In this document: one piece after another, positions 1-6,710 of the stretch
Layout of the letters: each line of letters starts with the position of its first letter
How positions within the stretch are numbered: the first letter of the stretch is position 1
NCBI GenBank assembly: GCA_011375045.1
Contig: DRNB01000112.1
Coordinates: forward strand, 1-14,187
Source: Aquifex aeolicus
GTDB taxonomy: Bacteria; Aquificota; Aquificia; Aquificales; Aquificaceae
Length of the DNA: 14,187 nt
Direction: 5' to 3'
Translations under genes and position numbers: made by a program
Notes under the pieces: model-generated
What the model was told of the DNA's origin: nothing
Database searches by the model: none
The model's input: the letters and a program-made list of their open reading frames with translations, nothing else

Positions 1-2301
1 AAGGTAGCGGTAGCAACCGTTTACGATCTCCTGATGGCGCAGTTCGGGGTCGACAGGGGTCTTCCCGGCGACTACCCCAAGAGCTACGACGACGATCTGC
101 CCTTCACGCCCGGATGGCAGGAGAAGAGGTCAGGGATATCCAAAGATACCTGTATCCAGTTTGCCCGGGAGTGGGCGATCACCGCGGAGAAGACGGAAGG
201 AAGGTGTATGATCATCGTGGGACCGGGTCTGAACCACTGGTACCACAACAACCTCCTCTACAGATCCCAGATAGTTGCCCTCATCCTTTCAGGTTGCGTT
301 GGAACCCAGGGTGGAGGACACAACCACTACGTGGGACAGGAGAAGCTGGCTCCCATGATACCCTGGGCGCACATAGCCTTCGCTCTGGACTGGGTCAAGC
401 CACCCAGACAGCAGAACGGACCCTCCTGGCACTACGTTCACTCCTGCCAGTGGAGGTACGACGACGAGTTCACCAAATACCACACGACCCCTCAGGACAG
501 CGAGCTGAATCAGGGGCACGCCATAGACATACAGGCGAAGGCTGTCAGACTGGGATGGCTTCCCTGGTATCCCCAGTTCAACAAAAACTCCATCGAGCTG
601 GTGAAGGAAGCCGAACAGAACGGAGCAAAGACGAACGAGGAGGTTATTCAGTACGTGGTAAATCTCCTCAAGGAGAAGAAGCTCAGGTTCACCATAGAGG
701 ATCCCGACGCTCCCGAGAACTGGCCCAGGGTGTGGGTCATATGGAGAGGAAACGCCATAGGGACGAGCGCCAAGGGGCATGAGTTCTTCCTCAAACACTA
801 CCTCGGGACCCACTCCGCTGCCATAGCGGATGAGGTTGCCAAGGGTAAGGTCAAGGAGGTGGTCTGGAGGGACCCCGCACCGGAAGGCAAGATGGATCTT
901 GTGGTCGACATCAACTTCAGAATGGACACCTCCGCCCTCTACTCGGACATAGTGCTGCCCACCGCCTTCTGGTACGAGAAGAACGACCTCAACTCCACGG
1001 ACCTTCACTCCTACATACATCCTCTCGGAGCAGCGGTGCCCCCTTCCTGGGAGGCTAAGCCCGACTGGGACATCTTCAAGTCCCTGGCGAGGAAGATAAG
1101 CGAGCTTGCCAAAACCCACCTGCCCGAACCTGTCAAGGACATAATCGCAGCACCTCTGGCTCACGACACCCCCGACGAGCTGGCACAGCCCACCATAAAG
1201 GACTGGGCTAAGGGTGAGTGTGAGCCCATCCCCGGCAAGACCATGCCCAAGCTGGTGGTTGTGGAGAGGGACTACGTGAACCTCTACAACAAGTTCATCT
1301 CCTTCGGTCCCGTGAAGGAGCTGGCGGGACACGGTATAAAGTACTCCATAGAGGACGTGTGGGAGGAGTTCGCCCAGAAGAACCCCGTCGAGTGGAACGG
1401 CAAGAAGTATCCCTCCCTCAGGGATGCCGTGGACGCCGCCAACTTCCTGCTCGCCACGGCGCCGGAAACGTGCGGGGAGATGGCTTACAGAGCCTTTAAA
1501 GCCGAGGAGGAGAAGGTGGGGCTCAAGCTCACGGACCTCGCAGAAGAGAGCAGGGACGTCCGCTACACCTTCGACGATCTCGTCTCCCAGCCCAGAAGAC
1601 TCCTCACCTCCCCCGTGTGGTCCGGAGACATGACGGAAGGGAAACCGTACTCCCCCTATGTTCTGAACGTCAAGAAGCTGATCCCCTGGAGAACGCTGAC
1701 GGGCAGACAGCACCTCTACCTCGATCACGAGGGGTACATAGCCTTCGGGGAGAACCTCCCCACCTACAAACCGAACCCGACCCCCGAGCAGTACGGGGAT
1801 ATAAACAAGACCCAGATAAAGGGTAAGACAAAGCTGGTGAGGTACCTTACCCCCCACGGTAAGTGGCACATCCACAGCACCTATATGGACAACCACAGGA
1901 TGCTCACCCTCTCACGGGGTATGGAACCCATATGGCTGAGCGAGGAGGACGCCAGGGAACTCGGTATAAACGATAACGACTGGGTCGAGCTCGTGAACGA
2001 CAACGGAGTTTACGTTGCCAGGGCGGTTGTTAGCGCCCGGATCCCGAAGGGAGTGTGCATAGTCTACCACGCCGTTGAGAGGACGGTAGGTATCCCCCTC
2101 TCCAAGACGAACATAGAGAGAGGCGTTACGGGTAAGAGGGGTGGAATGAACAACAGCGTAACCAGAACCAAGCTGAAGCCCGTTCTCATGTTCGGAGGAT
2201 ACGCCCAGTTTACCTACGCGATGAACTACTGGGGTCCAACCGGAGTTAACAGGGACACCTACGTTTACATAAGGAAGTATGAAGGTCCCGTAATTTGGTA
2301 G
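1..2301 (+). CDS. narG: Respiratory nitrate reductase alpha subunit NarG (C-terminal part, 5' end outside window)
   Basis: This is the catalytic Mo-bisMGD subunit of membrane-bound nitrate reductase, which reduces nitrate to nitrite with electrons passed from NarI through NarH. The reading frame is open from base 1, so the ATG at position 34 is internal (the preceding codons give VATVYDLL, a conserved NarG stretch). 766 residues are visible. E. coli NarG is about 1247 residues, so this is roughly the C-terminal 60%; the N-terminal Fe-S site and the Mo-ligand Asp lie outside. Recalled E. coli NarG aligns along the whole visible length, including the segments GLNHWYH, HYVGQEKL, SQWRY, KGHEF, LYSDIVLPTAFWYEK, ELAQP, LIPWRTLTGRQ, KWHIHSTY, WLSEEDA and NSVTRTKLKP. 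It ends at a residue matching about 15 before the E. coli C terminus. The stop codon TAG is embedded in the ribosome binding site of narH. Identification is secure. The first part of the gene, and any Tat motif, cannot be seen. Confidence 0.97.
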   Translation, partial: KVAVATVYDLLMAQFGVDRGLPGDYPKSYDDDLPFTPGWQEKRSGISKDTCIQFAREWAITAEKTEGRCMIIVGPGLNHWYHNNLLYRSQIVALILSGCVGTQGGGHNHYVGQEKLAPMIPWAHIAFALDWVKPPRQQNGPSWHYVHSCQWRYDDEFTKYHTTPQDSELNQGHAIDIQAKAVRLGWLPWYPQFNKNSIELVKEAEQNGAKTNEEVIQYVVNLLKEKKLRFTIEDPDAPENWPRVWVIWRGNAIGTSAKGHEFFLKHYLGTHSAAIADEVAKGKVKEVVWRDPAPEGKMDLVVDINFRMDTSALYSDIVLPTAFWYEKNDLNSTDLHSYIHPLGAAVPPSWEAKPDWDIFKSLARKISELAKTHLPEPVKDIIAAPLAHDTPDELAQPTIKDWAKGECEPIPGKTMPKLVVVERDYVNLYNKFISFGPVKELAGHGIKYSIEDVWEEFAQKNPVEWNGKKYPSLRDAVDAANFLLATAPETCGEMAYRAFKAEEEKVGLKLTDLAEESRDVRYTFDDLVSQPRRLLTSPVWSGDMTEGKPYSPYVLNVKKLIPWRTLTGRQHLYLDHEGYIAFGENLPTYKPNPTPEQYGDINKTQIKGKTKLVRYLTPHGKWHIHSTYMDNHRMLTLSRGMEPIWLSEEDARELGINDNDWVELVNDNGVYVARAVVSARIPKGVCIVYHAVERTVGIPLSKTNIERGVTGKRGGMNNSVTRTKLKPVLMFGGYAQFTYAMNYWGPTGVNRDTYVYIRKYEGPVIW

Positions 2302-2307
2302 GAGGTG
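2300..2307 (+). promoter_or_regulatory. Ribosome binding site of narH, overlapping the narG stop
   Basis: AGGAGGTG begins inside the narG TAG stop and lies 5 bases before the ATG at 2313. It fixes the narH start at 2313 rather than at the upstream in-frame TTG at 2295, which would give an unsupported six-residue extension. It also suggests that narH translation is coupled to termination of narG. Confidence 0.85.
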
Positions 2308-2312
2308 GGATT

Positions 2313-3800
2313 ATGGACGTAAGGGCACAGATCGGAGCTGTCTTTCACCTCGATAAGTGTATAGGGTGCCACACCTGCAGCATAGCCTGTAAGAACATAT
2401 GGACGGACAGAAAGGGTCTCGAATACGCCTGGTGGAACAACGTGGAAACCAAACCCGGCACCGGATACCCTACCCTCTGGGAAGATCAGGAGAAGTACAA
2501 AGGTGGCTGGGAGCTTGCAGGTGGGGAGCTAAGGCTAAAGCTGGGGGGCAAGATAAGCAGACTCGTAAACCTCTTCTACAACCCCTATCTGCCCACCATA
2601 GACGACTACTACGAACCGTGGACATACAGGTACGAGGACCTCTTTAACTCTCCGGAGATGGACGTTCAGCCCGTTGCAAGACCCATATCTATGATCACCG
2701 GCGAACCCATAGAGATAGAGGCTGGTCCCAACTGGGACGACGACCTGAGCGGAACCCCCGTCTACGCCAGAAACGATCCGAACCTCAGGAACCTTTCGGA
2801 GGAGGAAAAACAGAAGCTCTTCGAGTTCGAGCGGGTCGTCTTCTTCTACGTGCCGCGGATATGCAACCACTGTCTCAATCCGGGCTGCGTCGCCGCCTGT
2901 CCGGCCGGCGCCATCTACAAGAGAGCGGAGGACGGAATAGTTCTCATAAGTCAGGAGAAGTGCCGGGCGTGGAGGATGTGCATATCCGGATGCCCCTACA
3001 AGAAGGTTTACTTCAACTGGAACACCGGAAAGTCGGAGAAGTGCATCCTCTGTTACCCCAGAGTCGAAACCGGCATGGCTCCCGCCTGCTTCCACTCCTG
3101 TGTGGGCAGGATAAGGTATCTCGGGGTGATCCTCTACGACGCGGACAGGATTGTGGAAGCGGCAAAGAAATCGGACAGGGATCTGGTCGACGCTCAGAGG
3201 GAGATCATCCTCGATCCCTTCGATGAGGAGGTCATAAAGGCGGCGAAGGCGAACGGCATCCACGATTCCGTTATCGAATACGCCCAGAAGTCTCCGGTTT
3301 ACAAGTTCGTCAAGGAGTGGAAGATAGCCTTCCCCCTTCACCCCGAATACAGAACCATGCCCATGGTCTTCTACGTCCCCCCACTCCTGCCTGTGATGGC
3401 TTTCAAGTCCGGGGAGATCTACGAACTCGCCAAGGACTTCTTCAGCACGCCGGAGAGCGTGAGGGTTCCGGTCAGATACCTCTCCAACCTGTTCACCGCA
3501 GGAAACGAGGATCACATAGTCTACGCTCTCAAGAAGATGCTCGCCCTGAGGCTCTATAAGAGAGCCCAGAACGCCAAGGATGTACCTGAGGAAGAGGTCA
3601 AGAGGATGATGGATGAGATGGAGCTTACGCCGGAGGTAGCGGAGGAGATGTACAGGCTGATGTCCCTGCCCACCTTCCACGAGAGGTTCGTCATTCCCCC
3701 CTCCCACAGGGAGCTCTCGGTGGAGCGGACCGCGGACGTTTACGATACGAAGGCGAGCACGGGCTTTGGCTTCAGAAAACCTCCTCAGAGGGGTATGTGA
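2313..3800 (+). CDS. narH: Respiratory nitrate reductase beta subunit NarH (Fe-S electron-transfer subunit)
   Basis: NarH wires electrons from the NarI haems to NarG through three [4Fe-4S] clusters and one [3Fe-4S] cluster on the membrane face. The protein is 495 residues (E. coli 512). The cysteine groups sit at the same residue numbers as I recall for E. coli: C16/C19/C22/C26; C184/C187/C192/C196; C217, C223 and C227 with Trp220 in place of a ligand, the hallmark of the [3Fe-4S] cluster; and C244/C247 followed by a CFHSC pair. Conserved NarH blocks include NNVETKPG, EKYKGGW, IDDYYEP, GPNWDDDL, YFNWNTGKSEKC, VGRIRYLGV and HPEYRTMPMV. The start at 2313 is chosen from its strong ribosome binding site and because MDVRAQIG matches the family N terminus. 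The gene is tightly linked to narG upstream and narJ downstream. No key residue is missing; only the C-terminal tail is shorter than in E. coli. Confidence 0.97.
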   Translation: MDVRAQIGAVFHLDKCIGCHTCSIACKNIWTDRKGLEYAWWNNVETKPGTGYPTLWEDQEKYKGGWELAGGELRLKLGGKISRLVNLFYNPYLPTIDDYYEPWTYRYEDLFNSPEMDVQPVARPISMITGEPIEIEAGPNWDDDLSGTPVYARNDPNLRNLSEEEKQKLFEFERVVFFYVPRICNHCLNPGCVAACPAGAIYKRAEDGIVLISQEKCRAWRMCISGCPYKKVYFNWNTGKSEKCILCYPRVETGMAPACFHSCVGRIRYLGVILYDADRIVEAAKKSDRDLVDAQREIILDPFDEEVIKAAKANGIHDSVIEYAQKSPVYKFVKEWKIAFPLHPEYRTMPMVFYVPPLLPVMAFKSGEIYELAKDFFSTPESVRVPVRYLSNLFTAGNEDHIVYALKKMLALRLYKRAQNAKDVPEEEVKRMMDEMELTPEVAEEMYRLMSLPTFHERFVIPPSHRELSVERTADVYDTKASTGFGFRKPPQRGM

Positions 3801-4333
3801 TGGTGGAGGTGGCGTTGGAAAGCGAGATCTTTCCGCTCCTTTCGGAGCTGCTGCTCTTTCCCTCCGAGGAGACGGAGAGCAAAGCCCGGGAGTGTGTTGT
3901 TCTTCTGACCCAGCACGACGATCCCCTGGCGGAGCTGATGGAGGGGTTCAGAGCCTTTATAGAGAGAGAGGGTCTCGAGAGGCTTCAGGACGTTTACACC
4001 TACACCTTCGATCTCCAGCCTCCGTGCCCTCCCTACGTGGGGCACTATATCTTCGGCGAAGATTACAGGAGAAGCTACTTCATGGTGGGTCTCAAGGAAG
4101 CTTACAGAAAATACGGCTTCTCCTACGACGAAAGGGAGCTTCCCGATCACATAGCGATTGTGTTAGCGTTTCTTCCCAAGTACGAGGACGAGGAGGAAAG
4201 GAACGATCTCATATCCCTGTGCCTTCTGCCCGCCCTGGAAAAGATGAGGGAAAATCTCAAGGAGGAAAACCCCTACAGGGCGGTGCTGGAGGTGGCTTAC
4301 AGGATACTTAGAGGAGGTAAGGAGTCATGTTAG
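3800..4333 (+). CDS. narJ: Nitrate reductase maturation chaperone NarJ
   Basis: NarJ is a cytoplasmic chaperone of the TorD/DmsD/NarJ family that binds apo-NarG, helps molybdenum cofactor insertion and holds the enzyme back from the membrane until complete. It is not part of the final enzyme. The product is 177 residues, mostly helical and acidic, shorter than E. coli NarJ (about 236). Family signatures are present: YTYTFDLQPPCPPYVGHY followed by FGEDYRR near residues 66-91, and ELPDHIAIVLAFL near residue 113. The ATG at 3800 overlaps the narH stop by one base (TGATG), with GAGGGG six bases upstream. A GTG at 3797 would add one residue and cannot be excluded. Position between narH and narI is the canonical narGHJI order. 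Confidence 0.93.
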   Translation: MVEVALESEIFPLLSELLLFPSEETESKARECVVLLTQHDDPLAELMEGFRAFIEREGLERLQDVYTYTFDLQPPCPPYVGHYIFGEDYRRSYFMVGLKEAYRKYGFSYDERELPDHIAIVLAFLPKYEDEEERNDLISLCLLPALEKMRENLKEENPYRAVLEVAYRILRGGKESC

Positions 4334-5007
4334 ACCTCTTTCTGTTCGCAGGCTTCCCCTATATAGCCATTGCCCTTGCGGTTGTGGTAGGCGTTTACAG
4401 ATACTTCGGGGACAGGTTCTCCTACTCCAGCCTGTCGACCCAGTTCCTCGAAAACGACAAGCTCTTCTGGGGCTCTGTGGCATGGCACTACGGAATAATC
4501 CTCATACTCTTGGCTCACGTGTTCGCCTTCCTTCTGCCCGACCTTCACCTCGCCATCGTCGGCGGACCCTTGAGAACCGTGGTTCTTGAAGTTACCGGCT
4601 GGGCGCTCGCCATGTACTCCCTGTTCGGTCTCATCCTCCTTGCGGTCAGACGCCTCTCGGTAAGTAGGGTAGCGGTAACTTCGAACCTTGCGGACTGGCT
4701 CCTTCTGCTCTCCCTCATAGTTCAGGTTGCGCTCGGTCTTTACATCGCGGTCTTCTACACCTGGGGAGGACTCTGGTTTACGCAGACCGCCGCCTCCTGG
4801 CTCTGGTCGCTCATCACACTCAGACCAGACATCAGCTACGTTCAGACCATGCCCTGGGCTGTGAAGCTTCACTTCTTCTTAGCTTTTGTGGTTATACTGC
4901 TCTTTCCCTTTACCAGACTTGTGCACGTTTTCACGCTTCCCGTTACCTATCTCTGGAGACCCTATCAGGTCGTTGTGTGGATGAGGAAATCTGTTAGGGG
5001 GGTATAG
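4327..5007 (+). CDS. narI: Respiratory nitrate reductase gamma subunit NarI (dihaem cytochrome b, quinol oxidase)
   Basis: NarI anchors NarGH to the inner membrane, oxidises quinol and passes electrons through two b haems to NarH. At 226 residues it is almost the same length as E. coli NarI (225). Five hydrophobic helices are visible, at about residues 3-25, 48-70, 84-107, 121-143 and 182-204. The four haem ligands of the family are identifiable: His54 and His64 in helix II, and His182 and His200 in helix V. The 10- and 18-residue spacings are the same as in E. coli (His56/66 and 187/205). The C-terminal motif RLVHVFTLPVTYLWRPYQVV is typical. The start overlaps the narJ stop (ATGTTAG, 7 bases shared), with GGAGGTAAGGAG directly upstream, which suggests translational coupling. 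Confidence 0.96.
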   Translation: MLDLFLFAGFPYIAIALAVVVGVYRYFGDRFSYSSLSTQFLENDKLFWGSVAWHYGIILILLAHVFAFLLPDLHLAIVGGPLRTVVLEVTGWALAMYSLFGLILLAVRRLSVSRVAVTSNLADWLLLLSLIVQVALGLYIAVFYTWGGLWFTQTAASWLWSLITLRPDISYVQTMPWAVKLHFFLAFVVILLFPFTRLVHVFTLPVTYLWRPYQVVVWMRKSVRGV

Positions 5008-5009
5008 AT

Positions 5010-6536
5010 ATGGGTTCAGTAACGGTAGGAGGTAAAAGGACCAACAAGATCGAACAGCTCATCCTCGCCGCGGTCTCCTTTTTCTGGTGCTTCCTCATGT
5101 GGTTCTCCACAGCAGCCTTCAGCGCCGCTATAATTGAGCACTACAACCTCTCGAGAGCGGAGTTCGCCGTTCTCGCAAGCTCCGCTATATGGCTCGCTCC
5201 CATAGGCAGGGTCATAGCCGGCTTCCTCGCGGACAAGATAGGCGCCCACCGAACCTTTCCGCTGATTCTGACCTACACGGGCATAGCCTGTATCGCCTCC
5301 GCCTTCGTGGAGGACTACGACACCTTCTTCCTACTCAGGGTCATCGTCGCATCCGCAGGTATCTCCTTCGTCGTGGGGATCCAGCACGTGGCTCAGTGGT
5401 TCGAGGAGCACGAGATAGGAACCGCCGAGGGTCTCTACGCGGGAACCGGTAACGTGGGTGCCGGTGTTGGAGCCATGATGCTTCCCAGAATTTACGGAAC
5501 CGACTACAAGACAGCCTTCATCCATCTGGGTATAGTCGCCTTCATACTCGCCTTCCTCTACATACTCAGAGGCGTTCCCGCCAGATCCGAAGAGATAGCC
5601 GCGAGGGCGAAGAAGCACGCTTCCCTGAAGAGGATGTTCTACATCTTCACAAGGTGGGGAGCTATAGCCCTCATGCTCCAGTACGCCATGAGCTTCGGTT
5701 ACGAGATCGCCCTCAACGCCTGGCTACCCGGTTACTACAAGCTGGGTTTCGAAGAGCACCTGAAGGCTCTCGGTTACACCACTACCGCCGCGATGGGTGT
5801 AGCAGCGGGAACCTTTGCAGCCGTTCAGTCCTTTAACGCGTCCCTGTGGAGACCTTTCTCCGGTTACATATCGGACATGTTCCAGAAGCACAGGTGGACA
5901 CCCTGGCCCTTCCTGAACAAAACAGAACCCTGGGCACCGAGGCTTCACTGGGTATTCACCTCCATGGTTCTCATCACCATCCTCTCCATAGGTCTGACTA
6001 TAGCCGGGAGAACGGGACACCTCACCACCTCCGTTCTGATCCTCGCCTTCCTCGGATTCTGTATAAGCACAGGAACAGGATCCTGCTTCGGACTCGTTCC
6101 CATACTCTTCAAGAAGTATCCCGGCATAGCCACGGGTTTCATAGGCGGTATCTCCACGACCGGCGGTATCATCTACCCCCTCGTCTTCGGTAGGGTCGAG
6201 AACATCCACGACGGTTACGCGGTGATCGCTATCTTCATGTTCATACCCTTCATGCTCTGGTTCATCTTCGCCTTTGGCTGGTTCAGGAAGCGTGTTACCG
6301 GCGACGAAGGTCTGGGAACCAAGGAAGCCTGGGGTCTGGTGGAGGAAGAGGCTGATGAGCTCCCCGTCGATCGCGAGGCAGAAGCCATAGCGGACATCGA
6401 GGAGATGAGGAAGAAGGAAAAGTGGCTCGTCTGGGGTATGTTCGTCCTTGGACTCGAAGCAGCACTGGCGGTCTTTCAAACAATCTTCTCCCTGTATATG
6501 GCTCTGACAGGTAAAGGCGGACTCGGAGGACACTGA
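5010..6536 (+). CDS. narK: NarK-type nitrate/nitrite transporter of the MFS, with an additional C-terminal helix
   Basis: This inner-membrane transporter would bring nitrate to the cytoplasmic active site of NarGHI and export nitrite by exchange or proton symport. It has 508 residues (E. coli NarK 463). Twelve MFS helices can be traced. The two nitrate signature motifs of the NNP family are visible: AGTGNVGAGVG at residues 144-154 (helix 5) and GIATGFIGGISTTGGIIYP at 372-390 (helix 11). Arg67 (helix 2) and Arg281 (helix 8) are candidates for the two substrate-binding arginines of NarK proteins; this is inferred from position only. Residues about 427-471 form a highly charged, acidic linker, followed by a thirteenth hydrophobic segment at about 472-498 that standard NarK lacks. 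It starts 2 bases after narI, with a TTAGGGGGG ribosome binding site. It is the last gene of the operon and is followed by two hairpins. Whether it is a symporter or antiporter (NarK1 or NarK2 type) cannot be decided here. Confidence 0.93.
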   Translation: MGSVTVGGKRTNKIEQLILAAVSFFWCFLMWFSTAAFSAAIIEHYNLSRAEFAVLASSAIWLAPIGRVIAGFLADKIGAHRTFPLILTYTGIACIASAFVEDYDTFFLLRVIVASAGISFVVGIQHVAQWFEEHEIGTAEGLYAGTGNVGAGVGAMMLPRIYGTDYKTAFIHLGIVAFILAFLYILRGVPARSEEIAARAKKHASLKRMFYIFTRWGAIALMLQYAMSFGYEIALNAWLPGYYKLGFEEHLKALGYTTTAAMGVAAGTFAAVQSFNASLWRPFSGYISDMFQKHRWTPWPFLNKTEPWAPRLHWVFTSMVLITILSIGLTIAGRTGHLTTSVLILAFLGFCISTGTGSCFGLVPILFKKYPGIATGFIGGISTTGGIIYPLVFGRVENIHDGYAVIAIFMFIPFMLWFIFAFGWFRKRVTGDEGLGTKEAWGLVEEEADELPVDREAEAIADIEEMRKKEKWLVWGMFVLGLEAALAVFQTIFSLYMALTGKGGLGGH

Positions 6537-6551
6537 ATACACAACCTTTTC

Positions 6552-6582
6552 AGGCGGTGGGTCTCTCCCGCCGCCTCCTTTA
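6552..6582 (+). terminator. GC-rich hairpin after narK
   Basis: AGGCGGTGGG pairs with CCCGCCGCCT around the 5-base loop TCTCT, giving ten base pairs including one G-U. It begins 15 bases after the narK stop. Only a short T run follows (CCTTTAA), so it is a weak intrinsic terminator or a 3'-end-stabilising stem for the nar mRNA. Confidence 0.65.
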
Positions 6583-6589
6583 ACAACCC

Positions 6590-6638
6590 AAAAATTCTCC
6601 GGCCCTGATATTCCCTTGGCTGGTTAATTTTTGTTTTT
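6590..6638. terminator. Bidirectional intrinsic terminator between convergent genes
   Basis: CCGGCC (6599-6604) pairs with GGCTGG (6618-6623) with one G-U pair. The stem is extended by AAAAATT (6590-6596) pairing with AATTTTT (6626-6632) across a 2x2 internal mismatch. A T-rich tail continues to 6638 on the + strand, and the A-tract on the left becomes a T-tract when read on the - strand. The site lies between narK (+) and the GGDEF-EAL gene (-), as expected for a shared terminator. The rest of this gap, to 6710, shows only a weak 5-bp stem (6681-6685 with 6693-6697) and no gene. Confidence 0.75.
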
Positions 6639-6710
6639 ACCCGCCTCTCCAGTAGATACGTAGACTAAAAGCCAAAGTAGCTCTGAGGAAAGCAGAGAAG
6701 TTCGGAGGGC

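Noticed and set aside
289..1896. Long minus-strand open frame (535 codons) opposite narG
   Set aside because: It is a shadow of narG, caused by skewed codon use. Its translation is low-complexity (Val, Gly, Leu, His) with no domain, and the + strand matches NarG throughout.
2295..2312. Upstream TTG start for narH
   Set aside because: It would place the start inside narG before the ribosome binding site and add MVGGGI, which the family lacks. The ATG at 2313 is correctly spaced.
2535..3707. Minus-strand open frame of 390 codons opposite narH
   Set aside because: It is antisense to a fully conserved NarH with all its cluster cysteines, and it has no ribosome binding site or recognisable domain.
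5027..5033. AGGAGGT inside narK, suggesting a later start
   Set aside because: No ATG, GTG or TTG follows in frame at usable spacing; the first Met after it is residue 30, inside helix 1. The start at 5010 has its own G-rich site and is kept.
5724..6542. Minus-strand open frame of 272 codons opposite narK
   Set aside because: It is antisense to the NarK helices. The composition is unnatural (Glu, Gly, Tyr, Asp rich with no hydrophobic core), and it would start within the terminator side of the gap.
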